Assembly (NCBI GenBank): GCA_036873135.1
Contig: JAPTYO010000010.1
Location: 16,490,772-16,554,771 of the forward strand
Direction of reading: 5' to 3'
DNA: 64,000 nt
From: Clarkia xantiana subsp. parviflora
Taxonomy: Eukaryota; Streptophyta; Magnoliopsida; Myrtales; Onagraceae
A program made the position numbers and the translations under genes. Every line of letters begins with the position of its first letter. Position 1 is the first letter of the stretch. Below, in pieces: positions 47,531-59,411 of the stretch. Below the pieces are notes generated by a model. The model was not told where the DNA came from, did no database searches, and saw only the letters and a program-made list of their open reading frames with translations.

Positions 47531-47655
47531 GCTTGGAGGTGTGCGCGCTTGGAGTTGCGCTTGCTTGGAGGCGCGTGCGCTTGGCGGTGCCGGCGCTTGG
47601 CGGTGCCCTCACTTGGCGGTGTGGACGCTTGGAGGTGCGCTTGCTTGGAGGATCC
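47531..47655. repeat. Short tandem repeat of GCTTGGNGGTG units
   Basis: About eight short units (GCGCTTGGAGGTG or GCGCTTGGCGGTG) follow the previous array and end before a different, AT-richer sequence. Confidence 0.85.
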
Positions 47656-47803
47656 CGCATTTCCTGTCAGTGACGTTTTTCTTTGTTCGTCACACTGATT
47701 TCCCTTTCTTTAGTGTTGGATACTCGACCACCGATTTTTTGGGGGTGGCGAAGTACTATTGCTCCTGCTCATAGTTTGCTTGTAATTGCTTTTTGTTCGA
47801 ATC

Positions 47804-49225
47804 GGTGCAGACGGCACCAATAATGGGACATGCTCGTCGGGGCTTCGATCTTGGCGGCCTTGCGTCGAGTCGTGTTCCCTCGTTCTTCGTGTTACGCTCA
47901 TTCGATCCTTTCCAAGCTTACCTGCACAAGGGGTAAGCCGGGGGGTGTCCGGCGAACCCTCTCTGATGCCTAAATGAGAGTTCGGTTTTAGAGAGATAAA
48001 GCTAGAGATATGCCAGAGTCTCGGTCAAAACCAGAGACCATAGTTGTAAATGAAGCATACCTGACCCTATTTATTGAGTTCTGGATTTTGGAACCGGAGG
48101 GGCCCACATTTACTGGTGGGACCCGTATAAAAAGTATTACGAATAGGGTTAAAGGTCCTTTTGGTACCACATGTTTGCAAAAATTACACTGTTCATACCA
48201 CTAGTATTTTTTCGTACCGAATTGGTACCATATGTTTCCAAACCTTACTGTTTTCGTACCTCCGTTAGGGTTCCGTAAAAAACGGTCGTTAAATGGCATG
48301 TGCCATGCACGTGACCAGCCCAAAACTTTCAATTTTGTTACAATTTAGTCCATCTAATACATCCTTAACTTTTATTTTGTTCAATTTAGTCCTAAAACTT
48401 CAAAATCAAACCATTTCCCCAAATTGACCTAGCCGGACCTAGCCATGGGCTAAGTCCGACCCTGGGTCGGGGTCACCGGACCCAGGGGACCCTGACCCAG
48501 GGTCGGACCTAGCCCTAAGCTAGGTCCGGCTAGGTCAATTGGACCTAGCCCCAATTTAACTCAATTGGGGCTAGGTCCCAATTGACCTAGCCGGACCTAG
48601 CCTAGGGCTAGGTCCGACCCTGGGTCATGGTCGCCGGACCCAGGCGACCCCGACCCAGGGTCGGTCCTAGCCCTAGGCTAAGTCCGGCTAGGTCAATTTG
48701 GGAAAATGGTTTGGTTTTGAAGTTTTAGGACTAAATTGAACAAAATAAAAGTTAGGGATGTATTAGATGGACTAAACTGTAACAAAATTGAAAGTTTTGG
48801 GCTGGTCACGTGCATGGCACATGCCATTTAACGGCTGTTTTTGACGGAACCCTAACGGAGGTACCAAAACAGTAAGGTTTGGAAACATATGGTACCAATT
48901 CGGTACGAAAAAATACTAGTGGTATGAACAGTGTAATTTTTGCAAACATGTGGTACCAAAAGGACCTTTAACCCATTACGAATATGCATGCGCGTAATCC
49001 GGGTGTCAATCACTCGGGCGTCAGGGACCGGACGCGGGACGCGCCGGTCCCGTTAACACCAGACTGGTCCGGTGTTGTGACACCAGACTAGTCCGGTGTC
49101 ACTGTAACGGACTAGTCCGGTATAGCGGTACCGGACTAGTCCGATCCCGTTTATTCGGACTAGTCCGGTCCCGTTTATTCAGACTAGTCCGGTGTTTTCG
49201 ACAACGGACTAGTCTGGTTCAGGAG
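47804..49225 (-). mobile_element. Tat-type LTR fragment in the opposite orientation, split by a fold-back element
   Basis: A degenerate primer-binding site (TGGTGCCGTCTGCACC, minus strand) lies at 47804-47819. LTR sequence follows to its right. A segment at about 47950-48010 (CCTCTCTGATGCCTAAATG, TTTAGAGAGATAAAGCTAGAG) matches the LTRs at 60399 and, inverted, 39533. Its U3 part (about 49010-49220) holds units of CGGACTAGTCCG. The element's interior would lie to the left but is missing beyond about 150 bp. It therefore abuts the oppositely oriented element at 39533 in a rearranged composite. Confidence 0.6.
48146..48974. mobile_element. Fold-back Mutator-like element, 829 bp
   Basis: The ends are GGGTTAAAGGTCC and GGACCTTTAACCC. 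The two halves are inverted copies of each other over nearly their whole length (about 400 bp each). The centre is GC-rich, with CTAGGTCCGG and GACCCTGGGTCGG palindromes. A perfect 10-bp duplication, ATTACGAATA, flanks it (48136-48145 and 48975-48984), which fits the 9-11 bp made by Mutator-like transposases. It encodes no protein. Confidence 0.85.
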
Positions 49226-49923
49226 GACTAGCTATTAAGAATCAACATTGACTTAGCTTCATGGACTAATACTAAGTTCATGAGCCAATATTAACTTAAG
49301 CTTCATGGGCCAAGTGTTGAGGATTTGGGCTAAAAGACTTGGACCAAGTTGAAGGAAAAATCTAGAAAATAAGGGCCTAGAATAAGTGTAGAATATTCTA
49401 GGGATTACTTGGTACTTAGATATTTGTTAGGGTCATTCTAGAGTTTCTAGAATTAGATGTTCCTAGAAAGACCTTAGGCACCCTATAAATAGGAGTAGAG
49501 TCATTTGTAAAGAAAGAACACCACCACAAGTTGTAAGAGTCTCCTATCATATTTAGAGTAAGAGAGTTATATATATAAGAGTTCTTCATTAGCTACTAGA
49601 TACGGTCTTGAGCAAGTGCAAATCGGCACTTCGTTATTTTTACACTAGCGCGTATTTTTGAAGGGTCACGGCCACTTACTATATTTGGGTCGAAGGTGAG
49701 ATCAAGTCGACCCTTAGTGAGGTCTAATTGGGTGTATATACATCAGTGTGCACCGTATGTACTCTTAACAAGTGCATATCCATCGGTTGTGGTGTTTTTA
49801 TGTTTGAATCAACAAATTTTATAATGCTTGAACCATGAATCCGTTTGTTGGTCGAGCAAAATTGTTTCTACGATATGCTCTCCATTGATCTCAATCTCGA
49901 TCGTAGCCATGTCCGTCATTACC
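49226..49923. other. LTR-like or intergenic segment before the MADS gene
   Basis: A plus-strand TATA motif (CTATAAATAGG) lies at about 49483-49493. CATCA at 49741-49745 resembles the distal end of the Tat-type LTRs (GGGTGTATATACATCA). This may be the rest of that LTR with a foreign insert, or a second LTR. From 49746 to 49923 nothing was recognised. Confidence 0.35.
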
Positions 49924-50546
49924 TATTACAGACAGTAGAGAAGAACAGAGAATAGGAGAGGGTGTGAAATTGAGAGTGGTTGGTTGAGCTTGTTTCAAAC
50001 CCCGAAATCTCAGCGTTACCCTTCGCACATTTCTGTAAGGATTCATAACCATAACACTATTTCTCTCTCTTCGATTATTTGCTTTGCTTTTTTCTATCTT
50101 AAATTTTCCATTGCGTCTTTCTTTTTTTGGCTATGCGATCTCTCATGTAAATATGCCTCCCCTACCACGAATTCAAACTTTTTTGGACACCCGGATCTTG
50201 ATTTCACCATCATCATCAACAACAACAACCCCGTTCATTTTCTTTTTTCCGAATCTGCAAACGTCCTACGCTTAAACATCAAAAGAGGATTTTTTTTTTT
50301 TCAATCTCGATCAACAACACATTCTGCGCCGAATTAGCAACTGCGCTTGTTTCTGGATTTGATTTGCTTACCATAGAGATTGAATCTTTACACGGAGATT
50401 TCTGATTAATCGGATAAAGACAAAGACCCAGTCTTTATCGGAAATTTGAACGGTTTGGAGGAGAGGGATGATGATCACTGTGTGTATCAAGTTATAGGAA
50501 TTGATTGTACGTGATTACCTGATGGGTATTCTGTAAAAGGCAGAAA
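49924..50546 (+). promoter_or_regulatory. Presumed promoter and 5' UTR of the MADS gene
   Basis: The region is rich in CT and AG microsatellite-like phrases, as often seen in plant leaders. A 117-residue ORF (49984-50337) has no recognised domain. No clear TATA box was found, so the transcription start is not placed. Confidence 0.35.
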
Positions 50547-53500
50547 ATGGGGAGAGTTAAGCTGAAAATAAAGAGATTAGAGAGCAGCAACAATCGACAA
50601 GTAACTTATTCAAAAAGAAGACATGGTATACTGAAGAAAGCAAAGGAACTCTCTATTCTATGTGATGTTGATATTATTCTCGTCATGTTTTCTCCAACCG
50701 GAAAGCCCACCTTATTTCATGGAGAACGAAGGTTTGTTTATTTCCCAACTCTAAAACATTATTAATTATAATTAGGCTTAAAGAAACTAAAAACGGTCTC
50801 AACCATGGGTCATGTTACTAATCGTTGTACATTTAAAATGTTGATATACAGTGTTTTAAGCAACAAAAATATGTTGTATTCCACTTTTCTAAAGTATCAT
50901 GTTTGTTGCTCACGGTTTATGCTTATTTGATGCTTAAAAAATATGTTATTGTTCCATCAATTTTAAGAGAAAAAATGGAAATCAACACGATAGTTGGGAT
51001 ATCGAATATCGACATTTTAAATATAGGATAACGATTAACAACATAGCTTATAGTTGAGACTGTTTTATAGGTGATTGCCTTTCTTCCATTGAAAGCAATG
51101 TATCAACTTCATGATTTCTTAATCTTTCCTGTTTTATAATGTTGAATAATGCCTTTCTTGCGGATAAAGCTTTGTTTAGTTAGTGTAAATTGCTAAAGCT
51201 TCTAACTTTATATTATCTGCTGGATATCAGCAATATAGAAGATGTGATTGGGAAGTTTGCACAGTTAACTCCACAAGAAAGAGCTAAAAGGTATGATCCA
51301 ACCCCTTTTGAGTTCTCGGATGATTTATGCTTCGGTTTATCGAATTTGAGCTGAATTTTATGTGTTTTGGTTTCGTTATCTGAATCAGGAAGCTGGAGAG
51401 TCTCGAAGTAAGAAGATTTCTAACCCTGCATTTTAGATTCTTCTTAAAGAGTAAAATTGTTCTTGTTTGTATATCATTCAATGTAATGAAAATTTATCAT
51501 CGGTTTTGAGCTTATAGGCACTGAAGAAAACATTTAAGAAATTGGATCACGACGTCAATGTACAGGAATTTCTTGGTGGCAGGTACTCTATCATCATTTT
51601 CTGAAGAAACATCTGCATCAGCTCATACTTACTTGGTCATGAAGTATATATCAGGTTTCGATTTGGTCTCTCAGCTTTTATTGTTGCGATTTGATGTCTA
51701 AAGTACCATATTTGTTGCTTTCCATTTTTTTGTCTTAAAATTGATGGAACCAAAACATGTTTTTAAGTATCAAAGAAATCTAAACTATGAACAACAAATA
51801 TGATACTTTGGAAAAGTAGAAAACATGTTTTTGTTGCTTACAAACGCCAAAATCAGACCGAAGAGTGGAAATCATCAAATATGATACTTCGAACATCGAA
51901 TCTCAACAAAAATAAAACTTAGACGCCAAATTGCAACATAAACTATACTTTAGACTATAGGTTCTTAACCCTACTTCCTATACATAAGATCTTAATTGTC
52001 TTTTTTTTTTTTTTTTGCAGCGCTCAAACAGCTGAGGTATCAGAAATTTCAATGAATCTGCATTTTTCTTCACCCAAATGCCCTTTCATGTAAGTAATTC
52101 AGTACAATTCAAATGCAGGAAATGTGTAATCAACTAAGAATATTGCAAAGTCATCTCGCAGAATCACAGAAGAGGCTAAGGTACAAATTTTAAGTTAACT
52201 ATGTAGTTTCTTGGAGGCCAAGAATGTTTTCTTCTATTACAAGAAAGTGAAAAGATTACTTACCTTCTTTCATCTTCATTACCTTCAGCTATTGGAGTAA
52301 CCCTGAAAAGATTGAAAACGTTGAACATCTCAAGCAGATGGAAGACTCGATCCAAGATTCCGTCGATCATCTTCGTCGACATAAAGTATGAAATATATTT
52401 TCTCACAAGGATTTCGAGCAAAAACAATATTTTCTCACAAGAAAAATTAGTTATTTATGAGAGATTTACATACTATGGAAATGATCTTATCTATTTATAA
52501 GGGAAATATTAAAAATCCTCTCACAAATTTATGGTTTTTTTTCGTAGTGTAAAATAAGTATCACATTTGAATTAACTTACAGAACCCTATAAGCATTTGG
52601 GTTTTAATAATGTTCTTCTTCTTCTTCTTGTTCTGAATGTGATGGTTTCCAGGAAAACATGGGAAAACACCAATTTGTGTCTTTGGAACGTCCTAACCAG
52701 GTATAGTAACACCTACCTTGTTTTGGTGTTTACATTTCTGATGGAGAAAGCAGCTTCTAAGACTTGTTGAATTATTTGCTAAATAAATTCTTATTTGAGG
52801 TTTTAAATTAAATATTTTCCGCAGTTGGATAATGGAATGTCATCTTTACCTTTTGTGATGCCCCCCGGAATGCAAGAAGCACAACCGTTGTCGTGGCTTC
52901 CCATTAATGAGAACCAACACCTCTTCTTCCAAAATGATCCCACATTCCTTTCACATGGGTAAGTAAAGAGAACCTTAATTGTAGTATAAGCTATTATAGT
53001 TTAATTGTAATATTTGGAAAAATATTCAGTTAATTTTATAAATTTAAAAAGTATTTACCAATACTTTTGAACGTTGCAACAAAAGTACAAATTACCATCA
53101 CGTTTTGAAACATATTAGTAAAAAAAAAAAACTCATTTTGAACAAACATATCAAGCGTTTTACAGAATTCTCCCAAAAAAAGAATAATGGATTCAATTGC
53201 CCTCCTTTCTACGTATTTGCACCTGCACGAAGGGATTATCGGTTTCGATCTGGTCCATCCCTTCGTGCAGGTACTGGAACAAAGCTCAATCGAGTTCACC
53301 AAGATCCATCAAAGAACACTTGTGCTGAGTGAGATATTCTATCTAACAGTTTGATGATATTTGCAGCAACATGGGTAGCTCTTCAGAGGTGTCTCTGCCA
53401 TCATCATATTTTGGAGGGGATAAACCGCTGGACATAAGCAATTACGGTCAAGAAGGAGGATGTTCATGTAGTAGTAGCTTGAACGAATTAAACGGAAACG

Positions 53501-53907
53501 CGTGCTTGAGTAGTAGTCTACACGTGGAGGATCACTATTCGTTCCCCACATTTGCCGCTCTTAATTTGCCTGATCATCATCAGAAGAATAAACTCAAGCA
53601 GCATCATGATATGGAGATCAACTTACTACAACCTGTGGATTATCATCAAAATATCGAAATCCCCAGGCCTATTTTCGACAATCATGCTTGGCCCCCTGGA
53701 CCTTCACACTGCGGCATTGCTATGTTTGACGCCACCTCCTATAACCAGGCAAGCTACTTACTTCACATATATTTATTGTTTATTCCGCATTGGCCGACCA
53801 AAACTTAACGGGTTAACACATTATTTAAGATTTATTCATTCTTAAATCTGGTAGCTCACATGCAGGAAGGAATTAAGCTAGAAATTCTGTTAGGAGGTAA
53901 GAATTGA
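50547..53907 (+). CDS. MIKC*-type MADS-box transcription factor (AGL30/65/66/104 group)
   Basis: The predicted protein is 369 residues from eleven exons: 50547-50731, 51231-51290, 51389-51407, 51518-51582, 52021-52036, 52119-52180, 52289-52385, 52653-52700, 52825-52958, 53367-53748 and 53866-53907. The frame stays open across all joins. The MADS domain starts [20 protein letters not shown] and is followed by [20 protein letters not shown]. The phrases [31 protein letters not shown] match the I/K-like region of the AGL65/AGL66 branch. Arabidopsis members act as heterodimers in pollen maturation and tube growth, so a nuclear role in the male gametophyte is likely. The last intron would use a GC donor (53749). 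If it is not spliced, the protein ends at 53808 instead. Introns 1 and 4 each hold a MITE. Confidence 0.9.
50787..51071. mobile_element. Inverted-repeat MITE in MADS intron 1
   Basis: The arms of about 70 bp begin CTAAAAACGGTCTCAACC and end GTTGAGACTGTTTTATAGG. They share the phrase ACTAATCGTTGTAC or its inverse. It is related to 39248-39532, 51675-51973 and 56300-56592. It is non-coding. Confidence 0.7.
51675..51973. mobile_element. Inverted-repeat MITE in MADS intron 4
   Basis: This belongs to the same family as the copy in intron 1. Its right end reads GGTTCTTAACCCTA, the inverse of the start of the copy at 39248. It lies just upstream of a long T-run (about 52001-52016) and the acceptor of exon 5. 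Confidence 0.6.
53221..53272. repeat. Perfect 16-bp inverted repeat in MADS intron 9
   Basis: ACCTGCACGAAGGGAT (53221-53236) is followed after 20 bases by its exact inverse, ATCCCTTCGTGCAGGT (53257-53272). It would form a stable stem-loop in the intron. It is too short for a standard plant microRNA precursor by itself. Confidence 0.8.
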
Positions 53908-55481
53908 GTTATAAATAAATAACCAGCATAAAAATATTCCTGGGTCAAATACTAGATTTTAAATGGCCAAATTGTTAAAAACTAGGGTATATTGTTTTGG
54001 ACATCACAAAAAGTTACACCTCACCTTATCGTGCCTTCATCCCTGCACACATGTATGTGATCTTATTGGTTAAGGGGTTCAAGACTCACTCCGTGATGAT
54101 TTTTTTTTTTTATTAAGGCATCAAATTTGGACGAGTTGTGACCTATTTCAATAAGAGGAAACATGCTTGTATAGTGCTTAAGTTTAAGCCACACCCAGGG
54201 ACAGAGAGTGAGAGTTGAGGGGGAGCAATTGCCCCCACCAACGGTATGACAACACAATTCACGACCGGTGGGCTTTAATATATATATATGAATAAGCTTA
54301 AAGTTTTGGAATGAATAGGGGTATGAATTTCTGAATATGCATTAATGAAAGGGTTGTTTGGTTATTTCAGCAGTCAAACTGATGTTTATCCAAATAATTA
54401 AGAAGAGCAAAGCAGCTGCAGAAGAGAAAGAAGATTGATTGGTTGGTTGGTATGAGAGTAGGATTCTTAAAGATAGGTTGGTTAGTAGTGAAAGAAAGAA
54501 AGAAAACAATATAAGAAGAGATGAGGTAGGTGGTGTCGTGGTTGTGTTGGAGAGAGAGTTGTTGTATATATATATAAAATGTAAGTGAAGAGAAGAGAAT
54601 ACAGGAGGAAGGAACATACATATATAGTTATTACTTTTTGGGTTCTTCCACTTGATCCGTCTCAATGAAGAAGAAGCTGTACGTACGTACTTTACATAAT
54701 CATCTCCTCATCATATTATAATTAGAGGCTTGTAATTCAGTCTTAATTTATTTGGAGGATCAAGGTTTTAATCTATGCATGCTATCATTATTCTAACTAA
54801 ATCCGGTTAATCTCTATATTTAGCTAACAGTGTGGATTTCGTACGCTTGATTGAGGGACATTACTAATAATGTGTTTCCTTCTTTCATTATGGGAGATTA
54901 CTAATATTGTTATACTCATCTCATTAACGGCTTTTCCGACTGAAGTCAAATTTGATTCACCCATACCATAAGTATCAGAATATATTTTACTAGTTTGTCC
55001 AACCGACAGAATGTTGAAATAGAGGATATGTAGTTAGAGTGTCTCCGATATATCTTTTACATTTACTTATCATTTATTAAATGTAAATCATTTTGTTTAG
55101 TACAAGGAATACCAAAGATTACTAAAATGATAATTCATAGCATTCTTTAAACGTGTACAGATAGACAAAGATCACATCACATTTGTAACACATACATACA
55201 TACATAAACCGCCACCAAACTAGCTAATTCTATGGCGGGTGGTAATTTTACTGATTTACCACCACTGCCCTTAATTCTTGCTCTGCCTTTTAAAACACTA
55301 GGCAGTGCAGACTACAACATACGGGATAAAGAAGCCCTAATCTTAAAATATAGAGAGAGCCCTTACCCACCAGACTGACACGTGGCGGCCCTAACTTTCT
55401 AGGGCTACACCCTATCTTTTGACTCCTACAGTAGCTAGTTTTTTTTTTAAACTATTTTTAAAATATAATAATAATAACATT
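53908..55481. other. Intergenic DNA between the MADS and expansin genes (convergent 3' ends)
   Basis: AT-rich. It holds the 3' UTRs of both neighbours, a TA repeat near 54280 and an AG-rich stretch at about 54410-54600 that gives spurious ORFs on the minus strand. No other gene was recognised. Confidence 0.5.
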
Positions 55482-56947
55482 TTAAGTGGTGAATTGAAGT
55501 CCGCTGAAGGTCTGACCGTAGGACCAGCCGGCGGGGGCGACGTTCTCCGACACCAAGGCGCGGCCGTCGCTGGTGGTCACCTTGAAGGAGAGGCTCTGCC
55601 CATCGAGCACGGAGTTGCTCTGCCAGTTCTGGCCCCAGTTCCGCGACATGGGCTGCCACCCGGTCTTCGACCCCTTGATGGCGACGGCGGTCACGTCTCC
55701 GGCGCCGCCGACGTTGGTGACCAGGACGAGGATGAAGTACGAGTGGCCGTTAATGGTGAACCGGATGCCGCCCTTCTTCTGGCACGGCACTCTCCGGTAA
55801 GCGACGGGGACGATTCCGGCGCGGTACTGAGCAATGCGCTGGAAGACGGGCTGGGAGAGGTCGAAGTGGTGGAGTGGAGGGTTGCACCACCCGCCGGCGT
55901 TGTTGGGGAGGGCGTTGTTAGGGGGACAGAAGTTAGTGGCCGTGACGGTGATGGCTCCGGGGAGGCACCACTTGCGGTCGCCGTTGCACTTGATTTCGAA
56001 GCACGCGCCGCAGCTGAGGCCGTTGTTGAAGAGAGCGGTGCTTAGAGCCGCCGTGTCGGTGCCGTAGCCTTGGCTGTACAGATTCCCATAACCACAAGCT
56101 CCTCCTGTATAGTCAGTCAATATAATTTAATGATTCAGCTATTGAGCTTATGGTATCATATTATTCGTGAGTTTTATTATTCACATGATGTCATATTATT
56201 ATAATTAGGTGTTAAAAATTTCTGAAAATGGGAATTAAACTCTAAGATAATCATTGTTTCAATTTAAAAGATGATATTCAATGTCTTAATTTATTAGATT
56301 CACTGATTTATATTTTTTTTTTCTATCAAAGCTAACAAAACAAAAATATGTTTTTTAAGCATCAATTAAGCTTAAACCAAGCCATGAATAACAAATATGA
56401 CACGTCGAAAAAGTGGAAAATAACATGTTTTAATTGCTTATAGAATAAGTTTTATATCAAAATAAGTCGAAAAAAGTGAAAAGTAACAAATCTGATAATT
56501 GAGTAACCGAATATCAATATTTTAAATCTGGGCAACGATTAGCAACATAACATATTATAGTTGAGACTATTTTCAGATTCTCAACCCTATTAGCGCTTGT
56601 TTGTTAATATAAGTTGACGCTCTTTAAACTGTACAAAATATCTATTTCACTCACAAATTCAATCTTTTACAAAGTTAGTAAACATACGAATTCCATTTAA
56701 AATGGAAAAATCTGTATTCTTGCATTAGTAATCATAATATCGATCGAGTTTAGTTGGTTAAGCCGAATGTCTTACTCTTAGGGAAAAAAAAGACATATAT
56801 ATGTTACGTACCCATGGTGCCGGAAGCATCTCCACCGCCATAAAAAGTTGCATGGGCATCAATCCATCCACCACCACCTCCATAGCTAAGAACAGTTGTT
56901 GAGGTCAAGCAAATGAGCATAACCAACAGAAACCCAACAAACTCCAT
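55482..56947 (-). CDS. EXPA: Alpha-expansin (EXPA), secreted cell-wall loosening protein
   Basis: The predicted protein is 252 residues from two exons (56812-56947 and 55482-56104, minus strand), a normal length for the family. Residues 1-21 form a signal peptide ([14 protein letters not shown]...). The first domain (GH45-like) has [21 protein letters not shown], the conserved cysteines, and HFDL at the site of the catalytic-like Asp. The second domain has the tryptophans of WNQNWQS-type sequence (NWGQNWQS) that bind cellulose and xylan. Expansins loosen walls at acid pH by disrupting contacts between cellulose and matrix glycans, without hydrolysis. The phase-1 intron falls inside GTM-GG, a conserved expansin position; other expansins often have a second intron that is absent here. 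Closest subgroup not determined. Confidence 0.95.
56300..56592. mobile_element. Inverted-repeat MITE in the expansin intron
   Basis: This is a fourth copy of the family at 39248, 50787 and 51675. Its right end inverted reads CTAATAGGGTTGAGAATC, close to the start of the copy at 39248. It makes up nearly half of the 707-bp intron (56105-56811). Confidence 0.6.
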
Positions 56948-57055
56948 TTTTGTACAATTTTACTGCAGAGAGACCTTTAGGTGGGGTGCTGCAACAAAAG
57001 TGTAAATAGCTAGAGAGATGATGAAGTGTGTGGGTGTTGTGAGTGAAGGAAATAA

Positions 57056-57066
57056 TAATTTATAGG
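57056..57066 (-). promoter_or_regulatory. Probable TATA box of the expansin gene
   Basis: On the minus strand CCTATAAATT lies about 110 bp upstream of the ATG at 56947. A CT/CA-rich leader follows. This fits a short 5' UTR. Confidence 0.6.
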
Positions 57067-57084
57067 CCGAGAGAGAGTTAGCTA

Positions 57085-58991
57085 TCTGTGGGGACCTTGC
57101 TTGAACCGCCAAGTGCAAATTCAGCTCCCATATTTCAAAATGTTTTCCCCTTCCTTATATATATTTAGATTGTTATATATATTCTTCAATAATTCTGCAT
57201 CTTTTGTAAACTTCACTTTAGTGTTTCTTAATTCTTACATACCATCATGGACGTTTTGACCAAGGCTCGAGTTGAACAATTTCTTGGATAAAGTATATAT
57301 AACGAAATTTTATTTATAGACTATTAATTGTGTTTTTAGACCATAAATTATTATTATTCCTACTTTACCCCTTCAATTATATTATAATTATTTTTAAAAA
57401 ATATATCAATTATAAATATTTAATTTATTATTAATAATATTGTTATTGTTAAATAATATATGAAGAATTATATATTATCGTGCCATGTTGGGAGTCATAA
57501 ATTGATATATGGGAGTGCATCTTTTATCACATTTTGATTGGAAACTGAACCATTATATATAGCTAACTCCCAGGAAAAAGAGACTCAACCCGAGAGCCGG
57601 CTTATCCATATACTACCTATACAATTTTATATAACGTAAATGTATATGTTCAAATAGATAATATAGTTTTATAATAACATATTATAACTAATTAGTTTCT
57701 ATTTTTGTTTTATACATATTATGCATGAAGTTAGATTTCGGGTAATAATATGCAGATATAGTTAGTTTTGTATATACGGAATGAGTGACATGTTGAAATT
57801 TTGAAACGTATACTTTAAAACGATAATTTCTTTTGCTGTGGGTTATATGTTTCTACATACACGTACGTACGTAGTTCCCATGTCCTGAGTTAAGTTTGTG
57901 AAGTGTACAAGCAATATGCTTCTCCGCAAATTCGCGCTATCCAAACATCAAATCAAAGACACCTCATTCCTCGACAGCTATGGAAACTGTTGCTATTGTC
58001 GTACTGACATTAAAAACCGACAAACTGTCACTAAATATACCTTAAAAGTGTGATACGTGCCCGAATATCGATAGAACGAAGAACACGTAAATAAGAAAGC
58101 TTACTTCCTAATCAACCCTAATCTCTATTTGAGACTAAGATTAATTGTTGGAAGGTTGTTTAATTCATTGATAATAATACCCTATATATAGGGATTACAA
58201 AAACCCTAAAGATAAATATTCTAAATATTATAAGATAACTAAATATTGTAAAGATATTGTTTAACCTAATAATATTATTCATAATATTAGATATATATAG
58301 TATCCTAGCCACTATTATTGACCGTAATAGTATTGGTCGTAAGAAAGCGCTGCTATGACATATAATGTTTTATACTGTACACATATTATTGTGAATATAT
58401 ATTTGTATAACATGGATTTGTTTGGAGAAAAAGTATAACAGGCTCAGAGTATCTCCAATATACAAGAGAGTACTATAAGGTATAACCTTAATATACATTT
58501 CATTAATTAAAGAGGTTGCTTCTTGTAATTACATTACCCAATATCATGGATATGCTCCGTTTGATTGGCTGGATTTTGGACGAATCAATTGATTTGTGAG
58601 GGTTTCTTTGTTCACTGATTGCAATATGGCTTCTATTTCCTATGAAATTTCCAGTGCTCATTTTCAAGGCATCACAAGTCCCATTATTTGTATGGGGAAC
58701 CCGCTAACCTAATTTATTAGATTTATAAAGTAATCCTATCTTAAGAGTTGTTTTTTTCTTGTTAGAAATTGGAAATATTGGTAAGTGTACATTATATTTG
58801 AGAGAGGTTCGTACTAATAAAAAAAGGATTACTTCTACTCCTTAGTTTAACTACATATAACTTCACAAACCATATGTAATTTAATATGGTGTACCTATTC
58901 AACATTTCATCATTTAATTAGAACTCTTTAGTGTAAACTACGATAAGTTTTGTTAATAAAAAAGTATTTATAGTCAACACTTTAACTCTTA
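57085..58991. other. Intergenic DNA, with a possible LTR remnant
   Basis: AT-rich DNA upstream of the expansin gene. At about 58060-58330 a segment with CTATATATAGGGATTACA and TTGTTTAATTCATTGATAAT resembles, inverted, the R region of a plant copia LTR. No partner LTR or target duplication was found. No gene was recognised. Confidence 0.4.
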
Positions 58992-59408
58992 GAGCATCCA
59001 CAGTGGTATTACGTAAAGATTACGTAAACGTGGGTTCTACATGTTTATTTAAGTAAAACAACAAAAACTATCTACAGTGGTTTAACATAGCATTCCTTAA
59101 AGATGGGACCCACACGTTAATTTATGTTTTTACATAAAGCATTCCTTAAATTTAAGTAATGCACTATGTATTACGTAACCAATTTTTTATTATAAATTAA
59201 TTCATTTTATAATTAATGCTAATATCTTATTGGTGGTTGTTGGAAAATTTAATAATAAAATATATTTAAGGAATATGTTTAAGTAATACGATTGCAGAGA
59301 AAATATTTTTTACGTGTGTCTTAAATTTACGTATTACTTAAAGTGTACATAAATGTCTACGTTGCAACTTTAAAGAATACAAATTATGTAAAACCATTGT
59401 GGATGCTC
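58992..59408 (+). mobile_element. PIF/Harbinger-like MITE, 417 bp
   Basis: The ends are GAGCATCCACAGTGG and CCATTGTGGATGCTC, flanked by TTA (58989-58991 and 59409-59411). It is near-identical, in inverse orientation, to 33021-33437. It encodes no protein. Confidence 0.9.
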
Positions 59409-59411
59409 TTA

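Noticed and set aside
47195..47673. Repetitive ORFs and a CRISPR-like look in the 26-bp array
   Set aside because: Units are contiguous without unique spacers, and the context is a plant retroelement.
55419..56045. 208-residue plus-strand ORF over the expansin exon
   Set aside because: It is a shadow of the GC-rich expansin coding sequence on the minus strand.
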